NCBI GenBank assembly: GCA_003614735.1
Contig: KZ992557.1
Coordinates: 1 to 31,656 of the forward strand
DNA from: Thamnocephalis sphaerospora
Lineage: Eukaryota > Zoopagomycota > Zoopagomycetes > Zoopagales > Sigmoideomycetaceae
Reading direction: 5' to 3'
DNA length: 31,656 nt
In this document: piece after piece, positions 10,845 through 20,614 of the stretch
How the letters are laid out: each line of letters opens with the position of its first letter
Position numbering within the stretch: the stretch's first letter is position 1
Translations under genes and position numbers: made by a program
Notes under the pieces: generated by a model
Database searches by the model: none
Told to the model about the DNA's origin: nothing
The model's input: the letters and a program-made list of their open reading frames with translations, nothing else

Positions 10845-13099
10845 TTAGTACTGCGCGGTAGATGGTGGCGGAGGTGGCGGGGGATAATCGGATGGTGGTG
10901 GCGGAGGCGGAGGCGCAGAATAATCGGATGCTGGCGGTGGTGGCGGTGGTGGCGGTGGCACAGCACTGTGACCACCGTTGTTGCTCTACACCATCACATA
11001 GACACGGTCAGCGCTACACGGGGCTGTGCAAAAGCACCGGCAAACTTACCCAAGGTGCATAGCCTCCAGATGCGTGATCGCCCGACGGTGGCGGCGGCTG
11101 TTGATAGTAGCCACCAGCGGAATAGCCATAGTCCGCGGAGCCATAGCCATAGCCTGATCCATAGTGATCATATCCACCTACGAAATCGGCACGATTGGTT
11201 AGCTGTGTCATGCGCCACTGTCGACCACCCTACGTACCAGACGCTGGCGGTCCACGATAGCCACCACCTCCAGACCGCTGCCAAGGCGGGTTATTCGACT
11301 GTGCGCCGTAGCCATTATCGTAGGATGATGGTGGCGGGTCGCGATTACGTGAGGCCCAAGGTGGCGCCGCAGAGGTGTTTGCCGAGCGGTGTCCGCCAGA
11401 TTCTGCCCATGGCGGCTGCGAGCTGTTTGTTCTGCCAGCGCTAGGCCCGTAGTGACCCTGCGATGAACGTGCGCGCCACCTCGTCAATACTGCATACTTA
11501 TCGACGGACGCGTCATCCGTTGCCTCGCCGCACCCGTCTCCTTACCGACTGAGGTCCACCAGCTGAGCCGTCCACCTTTTCTCCCAGCTCTGCCATCAAG
11601 TTGAGATACTCGGCGTCCAGCTTCTGGTTCTGCGGTTGCCCGCTAGCGTTATTGCGCTCACGGCAATCACGCGAAGCATGGCCTGCACCGCCACAGATAC
11701 GGCACACAAGATTGATGGTAAAGTTGCGCTGCTCCTGGCATTCGTAGCGCCGGTGACCAATCTTGCCGCAGTTCAGGCACGGCTGGTTCTCGTCGTCGCG
11801 CAGCGTGCCGTTGAGTGACGCCAACTCACGCAGCTGCGAGCGCTTCAGGTCGTTTTGTGTTTCCGGAATAGACACGGCCTGCCATCATCGCGCGCTGATG
11901 TAAGCAACCAGTGCGGTGCGAGTGCCGTCGCATTCGTTTGCGCGCATGCCTACCGTCTCGATGATGTTCTCGACCAACTTGATTGCGTGTGCAACCTTCT
12001 CGGCAGACTCGGCCGAAATCTGACAATGCAAATCCTCCTCTACGCCGTCACCGGCCGTCGGCATCTTACCCTCCTTCACACTGCCCTTGCCGCGAATGCT
12101 GATCTTGGCACCAGATTCCGACTCCATCTTCTTCAACGTGTTGCCACGCGGACCAATGATCAGGCCGATGAAATTGATGTCCGGATAGTCACGAACAGGA
12201 ATGTACAGCTTCTCCATAAGTTTGCGCGGCCTTTGATAGTCCACCGGCGGGGTAAAGTTGGGATCCGCATCCTTGGCCAGCGCCACTAGGCGATGGCGCT
12301 CGTCTTCGAGCCGCTTGCGATAGCGGTACTCGCGCGTGTTGATGCGCTTTCCGTCTGTACCGTAGATCGGCTCGGGAGATGGCGAGCTACGCGAAATGTT
12401 AGTGGGCTGCATGGGCGAGTCGTGTAGGCCGATCCTGTAGCGCTACTCACCGCCTGCCGCGCGGTATATAGTCGCCATTGTACAGCTTTCGACTGATTTC
12501 CTCAAGGCGCACATATGCTGCGCATTCCGTGTCAAATCAGCAAGGGTGCATTTAGTGTCTAGCAAAGCGTTGCGCTTACTTAGGTACAGGTCCAGCTTCT
12601 CTTTGGGTACCTGCGCTGAAAGCGCCGTAGGCATGTGCTGCATGCCATTCTTATCTTCCCGTGCTGCCCAGCGGCTCTTGCGCTTCCGGCCGCGTTCGTT
12701 ATCTTGTTATGCCAGCATTACCATCGCTGATTAGCGCACGATGCATACAGACACGCAGTTGTACGCAGCGGCTGCCTGTGCCACAGTATACTCACCAGCA
12801 GACGTGTCGTCCGGCACAGATCGCTTCACCGGTTCCGTGGATACGCTACTGCCATACCGTGGCGGCGGTAACCCCGATGCGCCGTAACCTCGGCTGCGAT
12901 CGCCGCCACCTTGGTTCCCGTTGGCGCGCAGGCGAGCGGTAAAACCTTCATCACTGTGGCTGGCAGATGATGGTGGTGGGGGTGGGCGCGAATACGCCGA
13001 CACCGGTGGTGGTGGCGGTGCGCTCGCATCGTTCATGCGATGCGCCAGGCGGTTGAAGCCCAGCGGAATGTTGTTGGTGCCAGTGGCTCCGCGCGACAT
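10845..13099 (-). CDS. SF1: splicing factor 1 / branchpoint-binding protein
   Basis: Eight exons (13099-12796, 12702-12580, 12517-12451, 12386-11954, 11878-11546, 11457-11238, 11177-11050, 10985-10845) give 582 residues. The protein binds the intron branch site early in spliceosome assembly together with U2AF. Features in order: proline-rich N-terminus; a U2AF-ligand motif RKRKSRW (about 106-112); helix-hairpin region ending [25 protein letters not shown] and KRINTRE; KH-QUA2 domain with [17 protein letters not shown] (GPRG about 243); QUA2 segment [19 protein letters not shown]; two CCHC zinc knuckles (C343/C346/H351/C356 and C368/C371/H376/C381); a Gly/Tyr/Pro-rich tail ending in polyproline and SDY repeats. 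Length and order match fungal and animal SF1. The third intron uses the AG at 12387, after a CACTAAC branch site. Confidence 0.95.
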
Positions 13100-13244
13100 G
13101 ATGCACGAGCTGCCGTGGCAGTGGGAGCAAAAAGAGAGATCGCCGGATAAAGCGGCTATAGATTGACGAAATCACAGGCCAGCAAAGAGGGGTGAGAGCG
13201 TTGCTGCTGCTGCGAAAAATGAACACCAAACAAATGCCGCCCAT

Positions 13245-13287
<43 letters not shown>

Positions 13288-13475
13288 CGGCACAAGCCGG
13301 CTCGGCTCGGGTCAGATTGGAAACCAGCATGTCTCGGTCTATACACGACGGCAGTGGTGACGGCAGCGGCCGAGGCAGCATCCGCTCTCCGGGGATAAGG
13401 AATAGAGACGCGCACGGTACACGGAGAGGCGATAGCGGGGGGGGGGAGAGGAGAAGGATGCAGCGGCGCGCACGT
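13100..13475. other. intergenic spacer with microsatellite and G-run
   Basis: This 376-bp spacer separates the SF1 start from the end of the Vps3-like gene, both on the minus strand. It contains an AC dinucleotide array and a 10-base G run (about 13437-13446) close to the Vps3-like stop. No gene is seen. Confidence 0.5.
13249..13284. repeat. (AC)18 microsatellite
   Basis: An uninterrupted AC dinucleotide array of 36 bases, about 150 bp upstream of the SF1 start codon. Confidence 0.98.
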
Positions 13476-16400
13476 CTACTGATCCGCCATACAATGTACA
13501 TGCTCCACCTCCAGCGCGCGCCCGCGGCGGAGCTGGCAGCCGCTGAGTGGGCTAGTGAACGGCTTTTTGCACACGCGACAGAGTGTGTTCTCCGAAAGTG
13601 CAATCGGGCCGTGCATGGCGGCGCGAGCAATGTAGGCGGCCGATGCCTATACGGATGGGAGGCTGATGAGCACGCTAGTACAGTGGCTGTGCGCGTAAAC
13701 GGCAACGCACCTTGTTTAGCTCCGTATGCGCAAGCGCGCGCAAGATCTGCTGCTCACGCGAGGCGCTGGTGCTCCGGCGCACTGCCTGGATCAGAAACCC
13801 ACCAACAATTTCGGCTGACCAGTGATCTGGAAGCGAGCGTAATGCCTGTAAACGATATTGACCGGTTAGCGCGCGGCACGCTAACATTGCTCGCGCATGT
13901 TGCCTACCGTAATGGCGTCCAGCGAGTGACTGAACGAGCTCAGCAGGCGCGTTACGTTGGCCTCTTGATACCTGTAGTGCGGTGATGTTGCCATGCTGCT
14001 TAGTCTACGGCCCATCGGCAATGCGAGGTGCAGCACTCACTCTCCCGGCTGATTAAGGTAAATGTCCAGCAGCGTGGTGAACATCTGGCGCGATACCGCA
14101 TGACCCGCATCAACTTCGCCGCCCATTCTTGCAAACGCGCCACTTCCGTAGCATAGCATCTCGGCGCCAACAAAATCACGCAAGTCGTCTACCAGCAGAT
14201 GGAGCGCTTCCTCATATCGCTCCAGCTATGCGTGGAAGAGTGAGCAGCATGCATCAGTGTTGCCGCTCGCCATTTGCCCGCGCGTACCCGAACTAGGACC
14301 ACACACGCCTCCACGTCAATCAGCTGAATGTCCTGTAACGATGCAAGCACTGCGTCCGGTGTGTACAGCTTGGAGGTTTGCAAGAACTGCAGCAGCTTGC
14401 TACGCATGCGTGCTAGTTTGCCCGGCTGATGCTGCAAAAACAGCGCAAAGTACTCTTTGCTGTTGTCTCTCTGGGCCGCATGAAACGCATCCACTAGGGC
14501 AGATCAGCACGTCAGCGAAACGGCCACACCAATAAGCGTGCCGACACTACGCCACGGACGCCTACGTTGGTCGCTTAGCTGGTCAGGTGTCTTGTCGAGC
14601 AGCTCGCCCAAGCGTGTAATATAGATTTGCGCCAGTGCATCGTGTTTGCTCGGGTCGTTTGTCTGCTGCCTGAGCACCAGTTGCTCCAGAAAGGTAATCA
14701 GCCGTGATGGGCCATGCTCCTGGATCATCGTGAACATCTCGTCGTCGGAGAGCGGTTTATCCGCATCTTCTTGCAAGCGTGTCAGCATCTGCCCGACACA
14801 TTGCGTAGCAGGCATTGGTGAGTCTAGGGATAGGCACGCTACGCAGTACACGAGTCGGCCCTACCACTACACCAGCGGCCGCGTCGGTAGCCAGTACCCA
14901 GGGTGTAAACTCAAACAGCAGATCGCGGTCCTTGGACGCAACCAGTGCCGAAGTAAGCTCCTCCAGACCGCCAAACGCTGCATCGCTCAGTTCTCCGTCG
15001 ACGATTCTCTTCCAGATGGCCATGGCCTCTCGCAGGTTTCCGTGCGATCTGTGCAGCAGTGATAGCGCATAGTGTTTCTGCCGCCAGTCATATTCATGAG
15101 CACCACTTGCGCCTCTGTCTGGCTGCATGTCCCTTGTTTACCTCGTGTTTCTCCAACCAGGGCGCACATGCTTCCACATGGCAATTATTGTCGCCACTCA
15201 AAAGTCGCAATAGACCTTGCTCGTCAACGTCGGTGTACAGACGAAGCAGCAGCGTGTCGAGATCCTACCGCGCAAGCGTTTCTGGTTAGTGAGTGTGCTA
15301 CTCTACTGCTGCGCACTACCGCGTCTCCGCGTGTCTAGTTACATCCGCAAACTCGCCCCCTGGTATGCCGCCGCTCTCCTTGCACATCTTGAGATATTTG
15401 AGCAGCATATCGGTGGCATTGGTCATGTACATGGCACGCAGCTGCTCATCCTCGGTGCTTCCGAATGCCGTGAGATGCGTGCTGACTAGTCGCGTTCACC
15501 TGGTCAGCCACATGCGTGCAGTGATCATCACGGTGTGTCTACGTTCACTCACTGATATTGTGAATGCTGCCCATCTGATCTACCAGCTGGCGCACACCAT
15601 GCTCCACCGGCACCTTGTAGTGCTGCAGCGCAAGCTCGGGAAACAGGTTGACCAAGACTCTTGGATCCAGCTCACCCTTGCGGAAAAAGGCCAGTGCATC
15701 GTCAAACAGCGTCTCTCCAAAGCAGATCAGACCTGCCTTGCGGTAGATGTACATGATGCCCATTGACTAGCGCCGTACACACGTGCACACGCATGTTGTC
15801 AGACATGATCCTGGGCCGTGTCAGCACACCAAGGCATGCTCACCTTGAAATGCATCCCCTCATGGGTAGCAAGATAAGTCTCAACCAGCATCACCGCCTC
15901 TTCCACATGCTTCTCCTGAAGATGACGGTCGGCCTAGCACAGTTTGCCGCATTGGCTGCGCGTTAAGGGTGCGCTACCATGCCGCTATGCGTGCCAGACG
16001 ACTACGCACCACCTCCACAATGGGCAGCGCCACCATGGCAGTCACCGAGTCCTGGCTAAGGATAAAGTTGCGTTCCAGCGACGAGGCAGCTTGTGCGCTA
16101 TCCACATCCGGACGACTCAGCTTTTCAGCCAGCGCCGTGTGGCACACGGTGATGCCTGGGCCCTGAATCAGCGAGCGTGCCTGCAGCGCTCGTACGTCCA
16201 TGACCTGCAGCTGCTGCTGGGTATCCACGTGATGCACCGTGATGGCTCCATTGCGCAATAGCGCCACCACAAACGGATGCGAGTACACTGGGTAGAAGAA
16301 AGCACAGTAGCCTAGGTCAGGCGCTGAACAACAAAGATGCAGCAAGTCCAAGCACACTTGCCCAGTGAACGTGGCGGACTTTTCCATTCCAGCGTGCCAC

Positions 16401-17650
16401 GGCTTGGCTCGCCTGCGTTTGTGACAAAGATACCTAGACTGGAATGTACACGCTCACGTCAAGGCATAGCGCGCCATGTATGCGTCACTGTCATCACTCT
16501 TTTCCGCTGTGCCACATCAAGGATATGAGTAGAGAGCGTTGTGTTGACCAGGATAAACTCGGAATCGCCAATGGTAGCAATCACCGGACGTACTGCCGAC
16601 GCATTCCGCGACGATGACGAGTCGTCACTCTGCGCCACAGGAAAGATGCTGATGGAGCGGTCGCTGTCCATGTCCAAGATACGATAGTCTCGTGAGTCTG
16701 CGTAGCATATACTTTGATCGTTGCAGCACATGACTACAGCGCTATCGGAAATGACAAACTCCTATCCTCGCAAAGCGTAAGCGTCAGCATTCCATTCTAC
16801 CGCAGTGCTCGCGTAACTCACCTTGACACGAAGCAGATCGTTGGCGAGGCGATACATGTGAATAGCGCGCCGCTTGGCCACGCATATACGCAGTGAACCC
16901 TGGCCATCCACACCGCGCGACAATCGCGGGCTCACGCAAAAGCAAGTGACGCCGCGCACTGAAGGAATCAGCTCAGCAGGAAACGGGTTCAGCGTTGGCA
17001 GCGCATAGAATGAAAGTGCCGAATCTAGCATAGATGGACAACGGCTACGTTAGATACGCGTATCGCCAGTGCCATGATGCATACAACGTACCGCAAAAGG
17101 CAATGAGCTTGCGTAGCGACGGCACTGCCACCAGTCGCTCAACTCGGCGAGCTGAACCAACATTGCGTCGCTGTACGATTGTATAGCGGGGCAGTCCTGC
17201 TTCTCCCTGCACGATAGACGCATGCGATTAGCGTGCCTCATACCATACTGCTTCACCAACAGCAGCAGCGTGCCTAGCTGACCCACCGATGCATTGTAGG
17301 ACACGCGGTCGTCCACCGATACCGTAACGATTGTGCCATCGGTGGTTCCCAGATAGATGTTGTTGCCTACGCTACCCGTCGGTCAAACGCTGCTGCGCTC
17401 TACGGCTGCCTCCGGCGCCAGTGCTGCCACCAGAGACGCCAGCTGCGCACTCACCCCAGACTTCGGCGCATTCAATGGTCGGCCGCAGGGTCGTGTTGAC
17501 GGACGAGGAGCGCGACAAACTGACCAAGCGTCGCTGGAGCGGCCCGTCCGAGCCAGGCGGCCGCGGTGGCACGTTGCTCTCCAGCTGCAGCTCGGCAATA
17601 ATCCCACGCAGGTCAAACGGCTGCGACGCCATAGTCGAGTCGTGGTCCAA
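13476..17650 (-). CDS. VPS3: Vps3/TGFBRAP1-like CORVET tethering subunit
   Basis: Eighteen exons (17650-17455, 17366-17257, 17206-17092, 17024-16822, 16761-16498, 16452-16362, 16311-16010, 15915-15844, 15766-15553, 15485-15343, 15264-15142, 15077-14871, 14788-14566, 14493-14288, 14225-14041, 13971-13908, 13845-13711, 13646-13476) give about 1007 residues. An N-terminal CNH beta-propeller (NNIYLGTTDGTIVTVS, VERLVAVPSLRKLIAFC, GEPSRGTLEW) is followed by alpha-solenoid repeats (AGLICFGETLFDDALAFF, YALSLLHRSHGNLREAM) and a C-terminal zinc motif (LCRVCKKPF then HVHC). This is the Vps39/TGFBRAP1 family, which tethers endosomes through Rab5 or Rab7. The mid-solenoid and C-terminal patterns favour TGFBRAP1/Vps3 (CORVET) over Vps39 (HOPS), but I am not certain. 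The boundaries of introns 5 and 7 are the least secure. Intron 6 has a GC donor. Confidence 0.85.
16312..16361 (-). other. GC-AG intron in the Vps3-like gene
   Basis: A 50-nt intron starting GCAAGT and ending CTAG. It joins EWKSPPRSLG to YCAFFYPVYSHPFVVALL in the CNH domain. The nearby GT donor (two codons on) does not keep the frame. Confidence 0.7.
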
Positions 17651-17803
17651 AGCAAGATGACGCGCGTGACGTCGAGCTGTGTCCAGGGATGGCGACAGTA
17701 GACGAGGCTACCGCAACAGCAGCGGCAGCAACAGCAATAGGACCAGCGCCAGTAGCCAGCACAGTAGACGGCAATGGCAAGAGAAGAGACTGCGTTGTTG
17801 ATG

Positions 17804-17805
<2 letters not shown>

Positions 17806-17848
<43 letters not shown>

Positions 17849-17859
17849 GGCAACAGCAG
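17806..17859. repeat. CAG trinucleotide repeat
   Basis: Ten perfect CAG units (17806-17835) followed by an imperfect CAA/CAG/CGG tail. It is in a non-coding leader or promoter; the polyglutamine frame it opens on the plus strand has no family support. Confidence 0.95.
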
Positions 17860-17959
17860 TACTGCGCGGTAGAAGCAGAAGAAGCGTGCGCCGTCAACGT
17901 GCAGCCCTGGCGGTTGGCTGCTTCCACCTTGCCACCCTGCCGCCTCTCACCCCCTCACT

Positions 17960-17967
<8 letters not shown>

Positions 17968-17995
<28 letters not shown>
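17968..17995. repeat. (CT)14 microsatellite
   Basis: An uninterrupted CT array of 28 bases upstream of Sec6, embedded in a wider pyrimidine-rich stretch (about 17930-18000). Confidence 0.97.
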
Positions 17996-17999
<4 letters not shown>

Positions 18000-18080
18000 C
18001 CACCCTGTTACAGTCGTTGCCATCCTTCTCATTTGTACACGCTGACCAGACAGTCTAGCGGCCTTGCACGCGCGCGCAAC

Positions 18081-20358
18081 ATGACGGACGCACCGGTCGA
18101 GGCGGCGGTGGCTCGCCTCAAAGAGGTGCTACGCCATCCGGACGACCTCGAAGTCAAGGTCAACATCCTACGCCGACGATTGATGCAGGAAAAGGCTACC
18201 ATTGACGCGCAGCTTAAAAATGGAGCGCAGGCGCACTTTGACGGGATTCAGCGTGGTCTAGAGCTGCTGCGTGGTGCAAATGAGCGCTCAGAGACACTGC
18301 GTCGCCGTCTGCGTGCCGCTTCGGAACTGCGCTTTGGCACGCGCGAGTTGTCCGAACACTATGTTGCCATCACACAGGTAGGCAAACAAGCTTGTCAGAC
18401 ACGGTCGCTGCCGGATGCACGTGGCCAGCTCGACTGACCTGCCGGCAATGCAGATATCTAGAGTGCATGAAAACATGAGCAAGACGCGGCGGCTTGTCGA
18501 CCAGTTTCGCGAGCTAGAAGATAAGCTGCAGGAGGCTACCGGGCTGTTTGAGGACATTCAGCGGAGCGGCCAAGCGACCGGACGTGATCTGCTGCGGCTG
18601 CACTACCGCGTATCGCACCTAGAGATGTTCCGCGATAGTGTTATGCGCGACAGTCAGAGCGTGACGCGCGACACACTGCGTGCTCTACAGCGGACATTTG
18701 AGCGTCTCGAGGAGATTGCCGAAAACTTTGCGCAGTTCTACTGGGGCATTGTCGGCAATCTGCTCGACTATGCGGGCAACGAAGACGGCGAGATGATCGT
18801 TGCTATTGCCAAGGTGGTCGAGGCGGAAGAGGCGGCCGATGAAAAGGCGCTGGAAACCTGGAAGAACGAGCAGCCTGAACCGGATCCCGATCCGGCCAAT
18901 GGTCCGCTGCCTAAAGCGTGGCGTGAGCAGCTGTTTGTCGCATTGCGCACGCTGGTGGCCGACCAGTTCCAGCGCTGGCAGGAACGGTTTGCCGAGGAGC
19001 CGTTCACCGCGCTGGACGAGACCGAGTTTATGCTCGACGACCTGTCACTGGTATTCGACATTGTCGTGCCACGCTTTCCGAAAAAGTACAAGATCTTTCC
19101 GTTCTTTACGCTCGAGTATCACCAACAGCTAGCGCGGCATATTGCTCGTATTGCCGCCATGGATTTGGATGCGGGTCAGATTCTGCGCCTGCTCCGCTGG
19201 ACACGCGAATACTACACCAGCATGAAGAAGCAGCTGGGGATTGCGGAAAAGGTGCTGCAGCCAAAGCTGCTCGAAGGCCATGAAGAGACGCTCATCAAGG
19301 ACTATCTGCGTCTGGTGCGCGCCAAGCTGGACGAGTGGATGGCCAATCTGGTCAAAGTAGGCTCGCAGGACTTTTCCGAGCGTGCGCGTCCGCCCGAGCA
19401 GGACGTGGACGGCACCTACGGCGTGGGTGCAGCCGTCATCATCTTCCAGATGATCAACGAACAGGTCGAAGTGGCCACCGAATCGAACCGTGGTAACATT
19501 CTGGCCGATGTCGTGGTCGAATGCGCTGGTGCCATGCGCACAACGCAGGCGGCCTGGAAAAAGCTCATTGATACCGAGCTGAAGCGTCACGTTAGCGGCA
19601 AAGAGATGCCTGGCGGTCTGGTCGAGTACATGGTTGCGCTGTCCAACGAACAGCTGCGCTGCGTGGACTTTTGCGACACCATCACCGACCGATCCTCGGA
19701 GATGGTCAATGCAAAGTACGCCGAGCGCATTCAGAATGCCACCGAAGAGGCGCGCAACGGCTTCCTAGACATAGGCAGACACGGCTGCAGCTGTATCGTG
19801 GACATTGTGCTGCACGACATGAAACCCATCTTTGCCGAGCTCTTTTGCGCTCAGTGGTACGATGAAGACCTGTGCGATGTGCTGGTGGTGACGCTCCGCG
19901 ATTACTGCGAAGACTTTAGGACTACGATGAAGGAGTATCTGTTTGGGGTGCTGGTGGACAATCTGCTGGACCGCTTCTTGCTGGCCTACCTGTCGGGACC
20001 ATTCAACAAGGAGGCGGCGCTGCACATGCCCGACATGGACGATCGGATGCAGGACGACCTGGGCAAGGTTTACGACTTTTTCTCCGACTACTTTTCAGCC
20101 GAGCAGCTGGGCGATGCGTTTGCGCCCGTTGATGCGCTGCGCCAGCTGATTACTGCCCCGCCCGAGGAGATGCCCGATGAATTTAGCCGGCTGCGTGAAG
20201 CGTATCCCGACGCGCCCATCTGGCTGGCCGACAAAACGACCAGCAAGCGTGCCGACATTGAAAAGGCGCAGGCCAAGGAGATTATGGAGGTGATCAAGAA
20301 GACGCACGGCAAGCAAAAGACCGATGTGGTCACGGTGTTTGGACAGCTCAAGAAGTAG
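18081..20358 (+). CDS. SEC6: exocyst complex subunit Sec6
   Basis: Two exons (18081-18377, 18454-20358) give 733 residues, close to the usual 745-805. Sec6/EXOC3 is a subunit of the exocyst, which tethers secretory vesicles at growth sites on the plasma membrane. The family pattern is visible in the N-terminal coiled coil (YVAITQISRVHENMSKTRR across the intron, then LVDQFRELEDKL), the central helical bundle (FPFFTLEYHQQLARHI), and the conserved C-terminal CorEx part (DLGKVYDFFSDYF and FSRLREAYPDAPIW). The ATG at 18081 begins MTDAPVEAAVARLKEVL, the first Met with the expected helix; the frame stays open upstream into the CT tract. Its single intron lies near the 5' end, unlike the intron-dense neighbours. 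Confidence 0.95.
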
Positions 20359-20614
20359 TAGCACTGGTGGTGGTGGCGGTGATGATGGTGGTGATGGTGG
20401 CAGCGGCATGGCCATCGCTGGGTTACGCGGTGGCCTGTAGTGTACACGCGTGGCAAACCCACCGCAGAAGCGTCGTCCTCTTGTGCGCTACGCTGTCCAT
20501 CGACACACACACTTGCAACGGCCGGCGGACGGCCATGTACATTACTGGTTCGCAACAATACGCATTTAATAAACGTCAGCGACGGATGATGATGCCACAG
20601 TGGTATGACGAATG
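20359..20614. other. convergent spacer between SEC6 and urease
   Basis: 256 bp between two convergent stops. It begins with an imperfect GGT/GAT-rich repeat (about 20366-20402) and contains overlapping poly(A)-like signals near its right end. Confidence 0.5.
20565..20573. terminator. overlapping poly(A)-like signals on both strands
   Basis: The nine bases TTTAATAAA read AATAAA on the plus strand (20568-20573, for Sec6, 210 nt after its stop) and ATTAAA on the minus strand (20565-20570, for urease, about 45 nt after its stop). A shared bidirectional 3'-end element is plausible; motif evidence only. Confidence 0.4.

Larger units (their letters stand above)
17651..18080. promoter_or_regulatory. 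bidirectional promoter region between VPS3-like and SEC6
   Basis: A 430-bp head-to-head spacer between two membrane-tethering genes. It holds a CAG tract nearer the Vps3-like gene and a CT tract about 85 bases upstream of the Sec6 ATG; the CT tract is the sort of pyrimidine-rich element found near fungal transcription starts. Shared control of the two genes is inference from layout. Confidence 0.5.

Noticed and set aside
10583-10975. 130-codon minus-strand frame rich in His and Arg
   Set aside because: It is the SF1 polyproline exon read in another frame, running into the 3' flank.
13317-13985. 222-codon plus-strand frame
   Set aside because: It is antisense to the last three exons and introns of the Vps3-like gene, whose frame has clear family motifs.
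17689-18045. Plus-strand 118-codon frame with a polyglutamine run and Ser-Leu repeats
   Set aside because: It is created by the CAG and CT microsatellites in the Vps3/Sec6 spacer, shows no family pattern, and stops before the Sec6 start.
19129-19590. 153-codon minus-strand frame
   Set aside because: Antisense shadow of the long Sec6 exon.
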